Assembly: GCF_003383615.1 (NCBI RefSeq)
Contig: NZ_QNUL01000002.1
Span: 124,001 to 188,000 of the forward strand
Length of the DNA stretch: 64,000 nucleotides
From: Dyadobacter luteus
GTDB taxonomy: Bacteria > Bacteroidota > Bacteroidia > Cytophagales > Spirosomataceae
Direction of reading: 5' to 3'
Position numbers and translations under genes: made by a program. Numbering within the stretch: position 1 is the stretch's first letter; each line of letters starts with the position of its first letter. Positions 29,322 through 39,346 of this stretch are shown in pieces. The notes under the pieces were generated by a model, which was given only the letters and a program-made list of their open reading frames with translations, had not been told where the DNA came from and did no database searches.

Positions 29322-31220
29322 TTATTCTATCTTCCATTCTATACGTCTGTTTTTCTGCCTTCCTTTTTCTGTCTCATTCGCTTCCACGGGTCTGCTCTCA
29401 CCATAGCCTACTGAAGAGATACGGGCCTGCTGAATCCCGGATCTGATCAGATACTGCTCAACGGCCAAAGCCCGCTTGCGGGACAGTTCCAGATTCTCCT
29501 TGTCTGAGCCCACATCGTCGGTATGACCTGAAATCTGTATGCGGATAGCCTTGTTGTTTTGCAGAAAATCGGTCATTTTATCCAGCTCTACTGCTGATTT
29601 CTGGTCCAGCTCAAAAGAGCCTGTTGCAAAGAAAATGTTGTTGAGCACTTCAGCCTTGTTTTTTTCAATAGGTTCCAAAGCGATATCAACCTGCACGGAT
29701 GGGGTAGAATCACTTACGGAGAAAGACAGACTTTTGAAAAGATAGTTGCTTTTCGAGACGTAAAAAGCGTACTCACTTCCGCTGTTCAGTACTGCAAGAA
29801 AGCTTCCCGTGCTGGGATCTGAGGTGAAAGAAAATACTTTTTCTTTGGATTTTAAATCGTAAAGGTCAATATCCGAGCCGAGGGCATTGCCTGTTTTTTT
29901 ATCAAAAACCCGGCCTTTGGCATATCGCGTAGGAACAATAGCCTGACGCAGACTTTCAGGAAGCTTAAACATATAGAGTAGTGCACGGTTTTTACCGTTC
30001 TCAGAGAAGTCATCAGAATAGTAGGCCATGCCGCCATCTGAGGAAATCGAAAGACCAACCTGCTCAGAAACGGTATTGATGGGGTAACCAAGATTTTTAG
30101 GCTCTGACCAAACCGTATCAATGCGTTGGGAAATAAAAATATCCATGCCGCCCATACCCGGCAGGCCATTGGATGCGTAGAAAAGCGTTTGTCCGTTGGC
30201 ATGAATAAAAGGAGCATTCTCATCGTCTGCAGTATTTACAGTACCTCCGAGATTTTTGGGCTCAGACCATTTTCCTTTTTTATCCAGAGATGATACCCAT
30301 ATATCCTTTTTGCCGTGTCCGCCCTTTCGGTCAGAAGCAAAGTACAAGGTATGGCCGTCGGCAGATAAAGAGGGCTGCGAATCCCAGTCTCTGGTGTTGA
30401 TCGGCTCTCCCATGTTGACCGGCGTGCCCCAGTCACTGCCTTGTTTGTGGGTGATGTACAGATCGCAGCTGCCGTAACCATCGGGCCGGTTGCAGGCTGT
30501 AAAAACAAGCGTTCTCCCGTCGGCTGAGATCGCACAGGTGCCTTCATTATTGGTTGTATTGATTGACTTAGATATTTCTTCAGGAACATCCCAGCCCTTT
30601 TTCTGACGTGTGGTAAAATAGATATTTTCATCACGCTCATGGGTCAGTCCTGAAAAAATCAGTGTTTCTCCGTCGGCGGTCAGTACCGGAAAGTACTGGG
30701 AAGGCAGAAAGTTCACTGTATCTCCCAGTGATTGCTTTTTAACGGAAAGCGGCTTTTTGATGGCTTCCAATGCAAAGTGGCAGGAAATAATAGACTTCTC
30801 TGTAAGGCGGTAGAGGCTGGATTTAGGCTGAAACAGGGGTAGTCCCTTTTCGTAGTAAACCAGTGCTGAGTCATACTTTTCCTGCTGGAAAAAATGTTTG
30901 CCAAGCCACTGATAAGCCGTAGCAGATTGCGTGGCCGTGGGCTGCAGGGCTACCAAGGCCGCATAATGCTTTTTGACAAGAATGGGTTGCCGTAGCAGCT
31001 CGTAGGTCTGAGCAAGCCTGAGATGACTTTCGGCATGAGTCGGCTCCAGTTCCACAACCTTTTCATATTGAATCGCCGCTTCACTGAGCTGTCTGGCCTG
31101 CCATGCTTTCTGAGCCTTTTCGTAATGATCGCGTGCACGTTTGTTGGTGGGTGCATTTTGAGCGTTTGTCTGTAAAGTCAGACAAACGGCACACAGAAGG
31201 CTCAGAAGAAAATAACGCAT
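29322..31220 (-). CDS. OmpA-family protein with TPR and WD40-like (PD40) repeats
   Basis: A Bacteroidota-type envelope protein of about 632 residues if started at ATG 31220 (MRYFLLSLLCAV), where a signal peptide begins. The frame opens 15 codons earlier, but the chosen ATG overlaps the preceding queE stop codon as TAATG, typical of coupled translation. Order: signal peptide, TPR region (about 28-150), PD40 beta-propeller repeats (ISADGRTLVF and LSADGHTLYFASD), a carboxypeptidase-regulatory-like segment, and a C-terminal OmpA peptidoglycan-binding domain (FELDQKSAVELD, then ISGHTDDVGS, SRKRALAVEQYL). Related proteins serve in gliding and T9SS (PorE-like) structures. Confidence 0.85.
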   Translation of the reverse strand: MRYFLLSLLCAVCLTLQTNAQNAPTNKRARDHYEKAQKAWQARQLSEAAIQYEKVVELEPTHAESHLRLAQTYELLRQPILVKKHYAALVALQPTATQSATAYQWLGKHFFQQEKYDSALVYYEKGLPLFQPKSSLYRLTEKSIISCHFALEAIKKPLSVKKQSLGDTVNFLPSQYFPVLTADGETLIFSGLTHERDENIYFTTRQKKGWDVPEEISKSINTTNNEGTCAISADGRTLVFTACNRPDGYGSCDLYITHKQGSDWGTPVNMGEPINTRDWDSQPSLSADGHTLYFASDRKGGHGKKDIWVSSLDKKGKWSEPKNLGGTVNTADDENAPFIHANGQTLFYASNGLPGMGGMDIFISQRIDTVWSEPKNLGYPINTVSEQVGLSISSDGGMAYYSDDFSENGKNRALLYMFKLPESLRQAIVPTRYAKGRVFDKKTGNALGSDIDLYDLKSKEKVFSFTSDPSTGSFLAVLNSGSEYAFYVSKSNYLFKSLSFSVSDSTPSVQVDIALEPIEKNKAEVLNNIFFATGSFELDQKSAVELDKMTDFLQNNKAIRIQISGHTDDVGSDKENLELSRKRALAVEQYLIRSGIQQARISSVGYGESRPVEANETEKGRQKNRRIEWKIE

Positions 31221-31846
31221 TACGGAATATTCATATACTTGTGAGTTTGTAACGACATTTTCCATTTGGGATTGTCTTTGATATAGTCAATTATCAAAGG
31301 CAGCATTTGCTCGTGCTTACTCCATTCCGGCTGCAGAAGCAGTGTGCATTCGTCAGAGACGAGCGCTGCATGCTGTTCGGCAAATTCGAAATCGCTCTTA
31401 TTATAAATGATTGCTTTGAGCTCGTTGGCGTTCTTGTAAATGTCCGGATGGGGTGTCTTGAACTTTTTGGGCGAAAAGCAGACCCAGTTCCAATGGCCGG
31501 TGAAAGGGTATACCCCAGAGGTTTCAATATTGGTCTGAAAGCCCGCAGCCTGCAAAGCACCCGTAAGTGCGTCCAGATTGTACATCAAAGGCTCTCCGCC
31601 TGTGATCACGGCCAGCCTGCCCGGAAACTGCTCAGCGCCGGCTACGATGTTTTGAATTGTAGTTTTCGGGTGTATGTCCGCCTCCCAGGATTCTTTCACA
31701 TCACACCAGTGACAACCTACATCACAGCCCCCAAGGCGGATAAAATAGGCCGCCTTTCCACTATGCTGGCCTTCGCCCTGCAAGGTGTAGAATGCTTCCA
31801 TAACCGGAAGCTGGCTGGTGATGATGGGTAATGTTTCGGTAAGCAC
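31220..31846 (-). CDS. queE: 7-carboxy-7-deazaguanine synthase QueE
   Basis: A radical SAM enzyme that contracts 6-carboxytetrahydropterin to CDG in queuosine synthesis. It has FYTLQGEGQHSGKAAYFIRL and the cluster motif GGCDVGCHWCD (CxxxCxxC) and the SAM-binding VITGGEPLM. I place the start at GTG 31846 (about 208 residues), because homology begins with LTETLPIITSQLPVMEAF; the frame extends to an ATG at 31906 with no recognisable sequence. Its stop overlaps the next start by 1 nt. Confidence 0.88.
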   Translation of the reverse strand: MLTETLPIITSQLPVMEAFYTLQGEGQHSGKAAYFIRLGGCDVGCHWCDVKESWEADIHPKTTIQNIVAGAEQFPGRLAVITGGEPLMYNLDALTGALQAAGFQTNIETSGVYPFTGHWNWVCFSPKKFKTPHPDIYKNANELKAIIYNKSDFEFAEQHAALVSDECTLLLQPEWSKHEQMLPLIIDYIKDNPKWKMSLQTHKYMNIP

Positions 31847-31959
31847 AGCAGTAAATAATAGATGTTGAAAAAAATGTAACAACCTAAAAGGCAGAAAAAT
31901 CCCCAAAGATACGAAAAGCTGCCGATGTATTTTTGCTGATAGAATCGCATCTTTGCATC

Positions 31960-33324
31960 ATGAATACGATTCAAATACATCAGCAGGAAGTGATTTGTGC
32001 ATTGGCGACACCTTCCGGGGTAGGGGCTATTGCGATTATCCGCGTATCGGGACTTGGTGCGATAGCGCTTGTCAACAGTGTTTTTAAAGGAAAAAATCTG
32101 GAAAATGCCGAGTCGCATACCGTGCATTTCGGAACGATACATGCAGGTGATCATATCATAGATGAAGTGCTGGTGAGTGTCTTTAAAACGCCAAGATCTT
32201 TCACCAAAGAAGATTCTGTGGAAATTTCCTGTCATGGATCCGATTATATTATCAGGCAAATACTCAAACTGCTGGTGCAGAAAAGTGCCCGTATAGCCAG
32301 GCCGGGAGAGTTTACCCAGCGTGCTTTTCTGAACGGACAGTTTGACCTGGTGCAGGCCGAGGCTGTTGCCGATCTGATCGCTGCGGATTCGGAAGCGAGC
32401 CACAAAACTGCACTGAACCAGCTCAGAGGAGGATTTTCGAGAAAACTGACATCACTGAGAACCGAGCTGATCCATTTTGCATCGATGATTGAGCTGGAAC
32501 TGGATTTTGGCGAGGAGGACGTAGAGTTTGCCGGAAGGGACGATCTGAAAAGGCTGATTGAGTCGCTTCAGGATACGATCGCGCCACTGATCGAATCCTT
32601 TGACTACGGTAATGCACTTAAGGAAGGTGTTCCGGTAGCCATTATAGGCTCTCCGAACGTAGGAAAATCGACACTGCTGAACGCGCTTTTAAATGAAGAA
32701 AAAGCGATCGTGACCAGCGTAGCCGGCACTACACGGGATGTGATTGAAGATACGATCGTTTTGCAGGGGCTCAAATTCAGGTTTATCGACACGGCGGGAA
32801 TCCGCGAGACCACCGATCTTGTAGAATCCATCGGTATAGAGCGCTCGAAAGCTGCCATGGAAAAGGCGGATATTGTGCTGTTTTTGTTTGATAGTGAGCT
32901 GACGCTCGAAGAAAATCAAAAGCTGGCGAATGACCTGGACGGTAAAGAAATCCTTTGGGTGATGAACAAAATTGATCTGAATGATCAGCTGGTTGTAAAG
33001 CTTCAGACTGAAAATCCGGATATGCTCTTTATCTCTGCCCAGAAACAGCAACAGCTACCTGCACTGACAGGCAGGCTTGTGTCGCTCGTCCAAAAACAGG
33101 CCGCCAGCGATACAGTAGTAACCAACCTCCGTCACTTCGAACACCTGATCAAAACACAAGGTGCGCTCACCGACGTTCTCAATGGCCTTGCCCTTGGGGT
33201 AACCGGAGATTTTCTGGCCCAGGACATCCGGCTTTCGCTGCATCATCTGGGAGAGATTACCGGGACAATTGTGACGGATGATTTGCTGGATAATATATTT
33301 TCGAAGTTCTGTATCGGGAAATAA
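31960..33324 (+). CDS. mnmE: tRNA modification GTPase MnmE
   Basis: A 454-residue protein. I start it at ATG 31960 (MNTIQIHQQEVICALATPSG), where homology begins, not at the upstream in-frame ATG 31933. The N-terminal tetrahydrofolate-binding domain (1-120), helical domain, and inserted G domain (about 215-375: GSPNVGKSTLLN, DTAGIRET, NKID) are complete, and it ends in the invariant FCIGK. With MnmG it makes the cmnm5 modification of wobble U34, including tRNA-Glu and tRNA-Lys. TATTTTTG at 31927 could be a -7 box. Confidence 0.95.
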   Translation: MNTIQIHQQEVICALATPSGVGAIAIIRVSGLGAIALVNSVFKGKNLENAESHTVHFGTIHAGDHIIDEVLVSVFKTPRSFTKEDSVEISCHGSDYIIRQILKLLVQKSARIARPGEFTQRAFLNGQFDLVQAEAVADLIAADSEASHKTALNQLRGGFSRKLTSLRTELIHFASMIELELDFGEEDVEFAGRDDLKRLIESLQDTIAPLIESFDYGNALKEGVPVAIIGSPNVGKSTLLNALLNEEKAIVTSVAGTTRDVIEDTIVLQGLKFRFIDTAGIRETTDLVESIGIERSKAAMEKADIVLFLFDSELTLEENQKLANDLDGKEILWVMNKIDLNDQLVVKLQTENPDMLFISAQKQQQLPALTGRLVSLVQKQAASDTVVTNLRHFEHLIKTQGALTDVLNGLALGVTGDFLAQDIRLSLHHLGEITGTIVTDDLLDNIFSKFCIGK

Positions 33325-33381
33325 GCATAAACAAAGATCTCTATCAGCATAGAAACACGTAAGCATTAAATATTTGATGAC

Positions 33382-33864
33382 ATGGAAGGACAGGATATTC
33401 GTTGGGAACAGCGTTTTAATAATTATAACAAGGCGTTGAACAAATTGGATCAGGCAGTATCCAAAATTAAAAAAGATTATCCGGCTGACGAACATGGGAG
33501 TATTGATCAAGACGATTTTCTTGATGATATCATTAAGGAAGGGTTAATTCAGAGATTTGAATATACCCATGAGCTTGCCTGGAATGTGATGAAGGACTTT
33601 TTGCTATATGAGGCTGATATAAAGGTATTGGGTTCAAGGGATGCTACAAGAGCGGCTTTTGCGGCAGAGCTGATTGTTGATGGCGACATTTGGATGGAGA
33701 TGATTAAAAGCCGTAACCAGACTTCTCATACCTACAATGAAGAAACTGCAGATGTGATTTTTACGCAGATTATGGATGTTTATTTGCCTGCTTTCCTGGC
33801 TTTTGCTAATACCATGGAGGAGAAACGAACCGGAAAGCAGGGTAACTTATTTACAAAAGAATGA
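33382..33864 (+). CDS. HEPN-domain toxin/substrate-binding subunit (HI0074-like)
   Basis: A 160-residue all-helical protein of the HI0074/HEPN group that partners minimal nucleotidyltransferases. It carries the HEPN active-site style motif RNQTSHTYNE near 113-122 (R-x4-H), indicating a possible RNase toxin. The stop overlaps the start of the nucleotidyltransferase gene by 4 nt (ATGA). By analogy with known HEPN/MNT modules, the HEPN protein is the toxin and the nucleotidyltransferase neutralises it by adenylylation. An unusually charged N-terminal insertion is visible at about 28-45. Confidence 0.85.
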   Translation: MEGQDIRWEQRFNNYNKALNKLDQAVSKIKKDYPADEHGSIDQDDFLDDIIKEGLIQRFEYTHELAWNVMKDFLLYEADIKVLGSRDATRAAFAAELIVDGDIWMEMIKSRNQTSHTYNEETADVIFTQIMDVYLPAFLAFANTMEEKRTGKQGNLFTKE

Positions 33865-34172
33865 ATCACGGATTATCAGAAAAAACAATAGCAGCCATCC
33901 AGGGTGTATTTACCAAATATCCACAGGCGGAAAAAGCCATCCTGTATGGTTCGCGTGCGAAAGGAAATTACCGCAATGGATCGGATATTGATCTTGTACT
34001 GGTGGGAGCTGAACTCAATTTATCCCAATTATTTAAAATAGAACTGGAACTTGATGACCTGCTGCTTCCCTATAAAATTGACCTGGCACTTCTACATCAA
34101 ATAAGTAATCCGGATCTGGTTGAGCATATTGAACGAAAAGGAGTTGTGTTTTATCAGAGAAGTGATGTTTGA
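33861..34172 (+). CDS. Minimal nucleotidyltransferase (MNT) antitoxin
   Basis: A 103-residue protein with the nucleotidyltransferase signature GSRAKGNYRNGSDIDLVL at about 31-48 (G-S-x-A-x-G then D-x-D) and a third acidic residue in KIDLALL. It belongs to the MNT family paired with HEPN toxins. The gene is coupled to the HEPN gene by the 4-nt overlap. It is the first module of the accessory zone beginning right after mnmE. Confidence 0.88.
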   Translation: MNHGLSEKTIAAIQGVFTKYPQAEKAILYGSRAKGNYRNGSDIDLVLVGAELNLSQLFKIELELDDLLLPYKIDLALLHQISNPDLVEHIERKGVVFYQRSDV

Positions 34173-34298
34173 GTGAGGGAATGAGTCTTCAGTTCACCAT
34201 CACTCTGCTAGTAGCGTACTCCGGAAAATCAGTGTGTTTATAGAAAAAACTAAGGGAATGGACAGACAACTATGAATAACATAGTTAATTAAAATAGA

Positions 34299-35213
34299 AT
34301 GCAAATTTTCAAGAACAACAAACAAACCCTCACAACGCTACAAGAGAATCCTTTTAAGCTCGAAAGGGAAATTCAGACGCTATTTGAGCAAAATTTGGAA
34401 ATACTGACATCTCTGAAAATGGTGAAGTCAGAGTTTACGATTAAACAGTCTCGGATCGATACACTTGCCTTCGATCCTGAGAGCAATGCGTTTGTAATCA
34501 TTGAGTATAAGCGGGGGCAGAATTACAGCGTGGTAGATCAGGGCGTGTCGTATCTGAACCTGATGCTGGAATACAAGGCTGACTTTATTGTGGAGTACAA
34601 CGAGGCGAATGGGCTAAGTCTTAAACGCGACGAAGTGGACTGGTCCCAAAGCCGTATCATTTTCGTCTCCCCGTCGTTCACATAGTTTCAAAAGCAGTCT
34701 ACCAATTTTAAGGACCTCGGTATTGAGCTGTGGGAAATCAAGCGATTCGAAAATGACCTTATTACGGTCAGTCAGGTGAAAAAATCAAAATCAGCGCCCA
34801 GTATTAAGCCAATGCAGAAAGGTTACGATTCTCAAATCAGCAAGCTTGCAAAGGAAATCAAGGTATATGCAGAGGAAGATCACTTGAAAGGAAAGTCGGA
34901 TGAAGTAACGGAATTGTACGAGAGCTTCAGGAATGCCATCCAGAACCTTGACCCGGATATTGAGATCAAGCCTCAGAAAATGGTGATTGGCTTTACTCAC
35001 CGAGGGAAAATATTTGCAGATGTGCTGGTTTTGAAATCGGAGCTTAAATGCTGGATCAATCTCAAATGGGGAGTACTGGATGATCCCAAGCATATTTCCC
35101 GGGATGTTTCCAATGTAGGAACCTGGGGAAATGGAGACTATGAAATCAGAGTAAGTGACACAAAGAATCTTGAATACACTATGAGTCTGGTGAAGCAAGC
35201 ATTGACTAACTGA
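34299..35213 (+). pseudogene. PD-(D/E)XK-like nuclease/DUF5655 protein interrupted by one TAG
   Basis: Two open segments, 34299-34685 and 34776-35213, lie in the same frame. Joined through a TAG at 34683-34685 they read as one product of about 300 residues. The N-terminal half resembles a NucS/PD-(D/E)XK-type domain (FVIIEYKRGQ, with SRIDTLAFD before it). The C-terminal half matches DUF5655, starting about YESFRNAIQNLDPDIEI and ending with the DYEIRV segment. TAG where a Gln (CAG) or similar would fit suggests a single recent nonsense mutation. No initiation codon lies between TAG and 34776, so the second half would be lost. Confidence 0.7.
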
Positions 35214-35225
35214 TATCGATTCAAT

Positions 35226-36059
35226 AAACTCACAATCAAATTTTTAACCGCCTGTGTTTCTTCCGGCTTTCTGGCGGCCGTAAAGAAGTGTCAAAAGAGT
35301 AAGTACTTCATTGCTGGTGAGCAAATTTCCGTCTTTTGATTTTAACAAAACGTTCATTTCCAGAAAAGGTAAAAACAGGCGACAGCGATTTGTTTATTGT
35401 CGTGTACAAACGAATGGTTCTTGATGATTAAATAGAGTAGCCGCCTTTTCTTCGATAGGTGGATAAAAGTCAATATCTCCGAAATCACTTCTCATGGCTT
35501 CGGTGAGATTTTGATAGCTTGGAAATTCAGGGTATGTTGCCGGATGCGTGTTTCGATCTTTCTGGCCAAGATTTTCATGATCGGAGTCATCTAGGAGTTC
35601 CAGACCCTTCGCAAATTGGTCAAGCCACCCAATGTCGGGATCTCCGATTTTCGTTTCAATAGCTATGTTTAGTATACGAATCCCGTCTTTCAGGGTTTGG
35701 ATCTGCTGTTGCTGCTGGGCTAATCGCTTCTCGTTGATGACTTGACCCTGTATTAAATAGTCTTTTAAGTGCTGGGTAACCCACTGAGATAATTGCATCA
35801 AGATTATGAACCTTCTGGTTCCGTTTCACCTCTATTTTTCCCTCCTTTCGAACTATTAAGAAATCCTTAATAATTGCTTCCTCTGTCAGTTCTCCATCGC
35901 CGAACACACATTGCCAAGGCGCATATTGATGTTCTGCACGGTCGTCTGAAAAAGCTCAGCCATCGTTCTCTGTGTAAGGCAAACTGTCTCCTGATCAAAT
36001 TTTACCTCGATCAGAGTTTTACCGTCACTGGTTTCGTAAATTTCTATTTGATTCCCCAT
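35226..36059 (-). pseudogene. Decayed RhuM-family/Fic-like gene
   Basis: The start MGNQIEIYETSDGKTLIEV and the segment VCLTQRTMAELFQTTVQNI are typical of RhuM virulence-family proteins. The frame is broken near 35886 and again near 35800 and 35410. The end contains a recognisable Fic/Doc remnant, LIIKNHSFVHDNKQIAVAC, where the canonical HPFxDGNKR reads HSFVHDNKQ, followed by another frame change to MNVLLKSKDGNLLTSNE. At least three frameshifts and a corrupted active site show it is dead. Confidence 0.7.
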
Positions 36060-36146
36060 GCCAAGATTTGCTTTGAAGTAACCAAAAGCTGATAAAAGGA
36101 AGGTTAAAATAAAAATCAAGTATTTTCGGTTTGGAGAAGGAGGTAA

Positions 36147-37442
36147 CGGATTTCCTTCCGAGGATGGGCTTTTTCCTCCATTACGAATACTACCCAAGGT
36201 AGAACGGCCACCTCCTTTGACGCCTGGGGCAGAAGACGTAATCCGGCCAGTTGGGCACTGCTCACGCCAACAACGACTACAGGTCTGCCACCAGTCTGGC
36301 TTTACAGAGGTTACACAGGCCACGAGATGCTGGATCAGTTCGGACTCATCAATATGAACGGGCGGATGTATGACCCTGTGCTCGGAAGAATGCTATCACC
36401 TGCTAATTATGTTCAAGAGCCAGGTATGACCCAAAGTTATAACCGGTATAGCTACGTATGGAACAATCCGCTGCGTTACACGGACCCATCAGGACAAGTA
36501 GTCGTTGTTGATAACCTTATTATTGTTGTATTTACGGGAGTATATAACCTTGCAACTAATCTTAGTAATCTTGACGGAAATGGTTGGAAGGCATTCAGAT
36601 ATTTTGGCGTAGGTTTTGTAGCGGGTTTCACTGGAGGTTATGCGGGGTCAGCAGCCACAGGGGCTATTCTTAGTGGAGGAAATGCACTTCTCGATGGGCT
36701 AAGCTGGGAGAACGCCGCGCTATCGGCCGCTACTGTAGCGGCAACTGGATATGTGGGATCTGAAATAGGTAAGCAGATTGCGCCGGTTAAGTAAATGATA
36801 TTCTTGTAGATATAGCCAGTCCGGTCATAAAAAGAGTTGCAGGAAACGTCATTACTGGTGCTGTTACTGGCGGGAATACTTGGAGGTGCTGTGAGTCCAT
36901 TATCTGGAGACGGATTTTTAGCAGGTGTCGGAAATGTTTTAATCAATGGTGCAGGTGGCGGATTATCCAATGGACTTAGTCAAGGTTTTGTTGAAGCAAG
37001 GCGTTGGGGGGGAGTTAGCTCTTTCACAGGAAACACACTGAGTAAGTATCAATATGCCACAACTGAATTTTTTGAAACAACAGGAAATCGCTATACTGTT
37101 CCGTTGCCAAATCAAGGAGCAAAGACAGGAACCAATGCTTTTAAGTCCTTTACAGGAAATAATTATAGATATAACTTACAGGTATTGACAGGAAAGAGCG
37201 GTACGGGAATGGATGCTCATCATGTCTATCCCCAGGCATAACGCTTTCAAAAGCATTTTAGCAGGGTTGGCTTAAATGTACATGATCCCAAAAATCTTAC
37301 ATGGTGGCAGAGCGCAGCACATAGGAGTGCCGCAGGCCCTTATAATAAGGCCTGGGACGGATTTTTTAGGCAATATCCCAATGCAGATCTTCATCAGATT
37401 CAAAATTTTGGAAATTCATTAATGAAAAGTCACGGATTTTAA
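36147..37442 (+). pseudogene. C-terminal remnant of an Rhs/YD-repeat toxin with broken nuclease tip
   Basis: The frame opens inside an Rhs core: SFDAWGRRRNPASW, then GYTGHEMLDQFGLINMNGRMYDPVLGR in two pieces and YVWNNPLRYTDPSGQ, the universal Rhs hypervariable junction. The N-terminal thousand or more residues are missing. Downstream, reading shifts frame near 36790 (NDILVDIASPVIKRVAGNV) and back near 36880. The toxin tip contains GMDAHHVYPQ, an AHH/HNH-like nuclease motif, then an in-frame TAA at 37239, then RFQKHFSRVGLNVHDP and the end SLMKSHGF. Two frameshifts plus one stop make it non-functional. Confidence 0.75.
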
Positions 37443-37443
37443 C

Positions 37444-37965
37444 ATGGACGCATTTTTTAACATCGGAATAAAAAGAGAAACAGATGAAGCTTTGATTCAG
37501 AGTTTAATCGAATATGATCAAATAAAACTAAATCAAGCTGAGTTCATACCAGTCGAACCGTTTGAAATGGAAATAACGGAAGGAAATAAGCTATACGACG
37601 TTGTTGGCTTTCAAGATACCTCAAATTTTGCTATCTCTGAAAGGTTTTATAGTTTGTTGAAAGAACATCTTATATCCGGTTGGAAGGGATATCAAATAAG
37701 TATTAGTGGCATAAGTGAGAAATACTATGGGCTACAGGTAACAGGCAGATGTGGTAAACTAGAACAACCAAAAGAAGCAGGATTTTATAAAGGATATAAG
37801 TTTGATTATGCGACTTGGGATAAAAGTAATCTATTTAGTCCTGATGAAACAGTATTACTTTTTTGCACAAAAAAAGTGAGAGACCTTTTGAAGAAAAATA
37901 AAATAACAAATTTAGATGTAACTGATATTAGTAAAATTCACGCATATTCAGTAGGTGTAAGATAG
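37444..37965 (+). CDS. Putative immunity protein for the Rhs nuclease
   Basis: An intact 173-residue acidic cytosolic protein that starts 1 nt after the broken toxin tip, the standard position for an Rhs immunity gene. The composition (many Glu, Lys, Tyr; an SGWKGYQISISG segment; GFYKGYKFDYATWD) is like the Imm11/Imm43-type immunity families in Bacteroidota, but I cannot name the family with confidence. It may survive as an orphan defence against sibling toxins. AT content by eye is higher than in neighbouring core genes. Confidence 0.6.
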   Translation: MDAFFNIGIKRETDEALIQSLIEYDQIKLNQAEFIPVEPFEMEITEGNKLYDVVGFQDTSNFAISERFYSLLKEHLISGWKGYQISISGISEKYYGLQVTGRCGKLEQPKEAGFYKGYKFDYATWDKSNLFSPDETVLLFCTKKVRDLLKKNKITNLDVTDISKIHAYSVGVR

Positions 37966-38042
37966 GGGAATTTTTCAGTGATTGAATACAGCTAGAACGG
38001 TTTGTAATACTAAATTAGAAATAAAAAGTCGTGTATTTACAT

Positions 38043-38533
38043 ATGAAATATGCCGACATTATAAAAGAGTCTGAATCGGATTTACTCCAATTAGAAAAGC
38101 GAGAGAAGAATGCTATGCGACGTGATCGCATTCGATTTATAAGATCGCTGAAAACAGGTCAGTTTCGTAGCCAGTCAGCTGCAAGTGCAGCAATCGGTTT
38201 AGGTGAGCGGCAATCGCAGCGCTTGTGGAGTAGTTATATGAAAGAAGGGATAAATAGGTTTGTTATCAACCTACTCTGAACGCTGGTGGGGCAAACTGAT
38301 CGGGCCGATGCGGTAGTGTTCAGATAAGTTAGCTACGTGCATTTCTGCTGTCAGATCAGGCTCAGACTCTGGCTGATATCCAGGCTTATTTAGCTGGGAA
38401 TCTAGGCGTAAAGTACACTATTGGCGGAGTGAGTGATTTGTGTAAAAGACTAAAAATCAAGCTAAAAACAGGTAGACCTGTTAACGTTCGCCAGAAACCA
38501 GGAAGCGTTGAGGAATTTAATCGGAGCGCCTAA
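38043..38533 (+). mobile_element. IS630-type transposase N-terminal remnant
   Basis: ATG 38043 begins an HTH region of an IS630-like transposase (RSLKTGQFRSQSAASAAIGL, then ERQSQRLWSSYMKEGI). After a frame change near 38280-38350 it continues as QTLADIQAYLAGNLGVKYTI and GGVSDLCKRLKIKLKTGRPV, the second helix-turn-helix. It stops before any DDE catalytic domain. The element is truncated and frameshifted. Confidence 0.65.
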
Positions 38534-38739
38534 CGGAAATAATTTGTAATCTACGGTCAGATTTTCCAGATAGTGCAATATTTTTTCATCGCAGCGGCGC
38601 TCAGGGCGGGTACGCGCACAGAATTAAGCAGAAAATGGGCTTCCACAGTACATCGGCCAATAGCACCGGTAAAAAATAGGCCGCTGGGCGGCGTACCGCT
38701 ATGAAAATACATACCTATATCTAACAATTTGTCCTTTCA

Positions 38740-39346
38740 ATGGTAAAGGTTTTGCTACATTTCAAAAAGGCTTTTTGCAATCAAAATGGTATAGGATACC
38801 ACAAATTCAATTACTGGGTTAAAAAAATCTATCGCAAGAATGTCGCTCCGGTTGTACCATCTCATGGGTTCAACCAGATACAGGTTCAACTACCGGATGT
38901 AGTAGTTGAGAAAAGCCAGCAGGCGCTGGCCGCTATTACTTTCCCATCTGGCGCGTATAGTGATGTTCGGATCACTCGACGCTTCATTAATCAAAAAGCT
39001 GATTCTTTAAAATGCTTGCATTATCTAATAGTTGTCGGTACTTCTTGTATAGTAGCCCGACTAACATGCGCTATGGGATATACAGTTTGGCTGGGCTGTT
39101 TCACAATGAGTTAGGCTTTAATCCAACGAGTGGTGATGTTTTTGTTTTCTTGGATAAACGCCTCAATCAGAGCCGGCTCTTGCAGCGGCCGCCGCGCGGT
39201 GGGATCGGGACGGTTTTGCGATGTATGTCAAAAAGTTGGAACAAGGCACTTTCGAATGGCCCAAAGGAGATAATATATCCCTTACCAGCCATCAGCTTAT
39301 ACTTCTTCTGCAAGGTGTAATGTTAAATCGCCGGTATTTAGGGTAA
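38740..39346 (+). mobile_element. IS66 remnant: tnpA and tnpB pieces
   Basis: The first ORF (38740-39114) carries the IS66 TnpA-like segment FCNQNGIGYHKFNYWVKK and FPSGAYSDV. From 39012 a second frame reads the IS66 TnpB signature: NMRYGIYSLAGLFHNELGF, then VFVFLDKRLNQSRLL. A frameshift near 39195 is followed by GFAMYVKKLEQGTFEWPKGD and the end HQLILLLQGV. The DDE transposase gene (TnpC) is absent. The 206 nt between this and the IS630 piece holds only unrecognisable sequence. Confidence 0.7.

Noticed and set aside
35886..36323. 145-codon minus-strand ORF extending RhuM upstream
   Set aside because: Its first 88 codons are antisense to the Rhs core; only the part from the ATG at 36059 has RhuM character.
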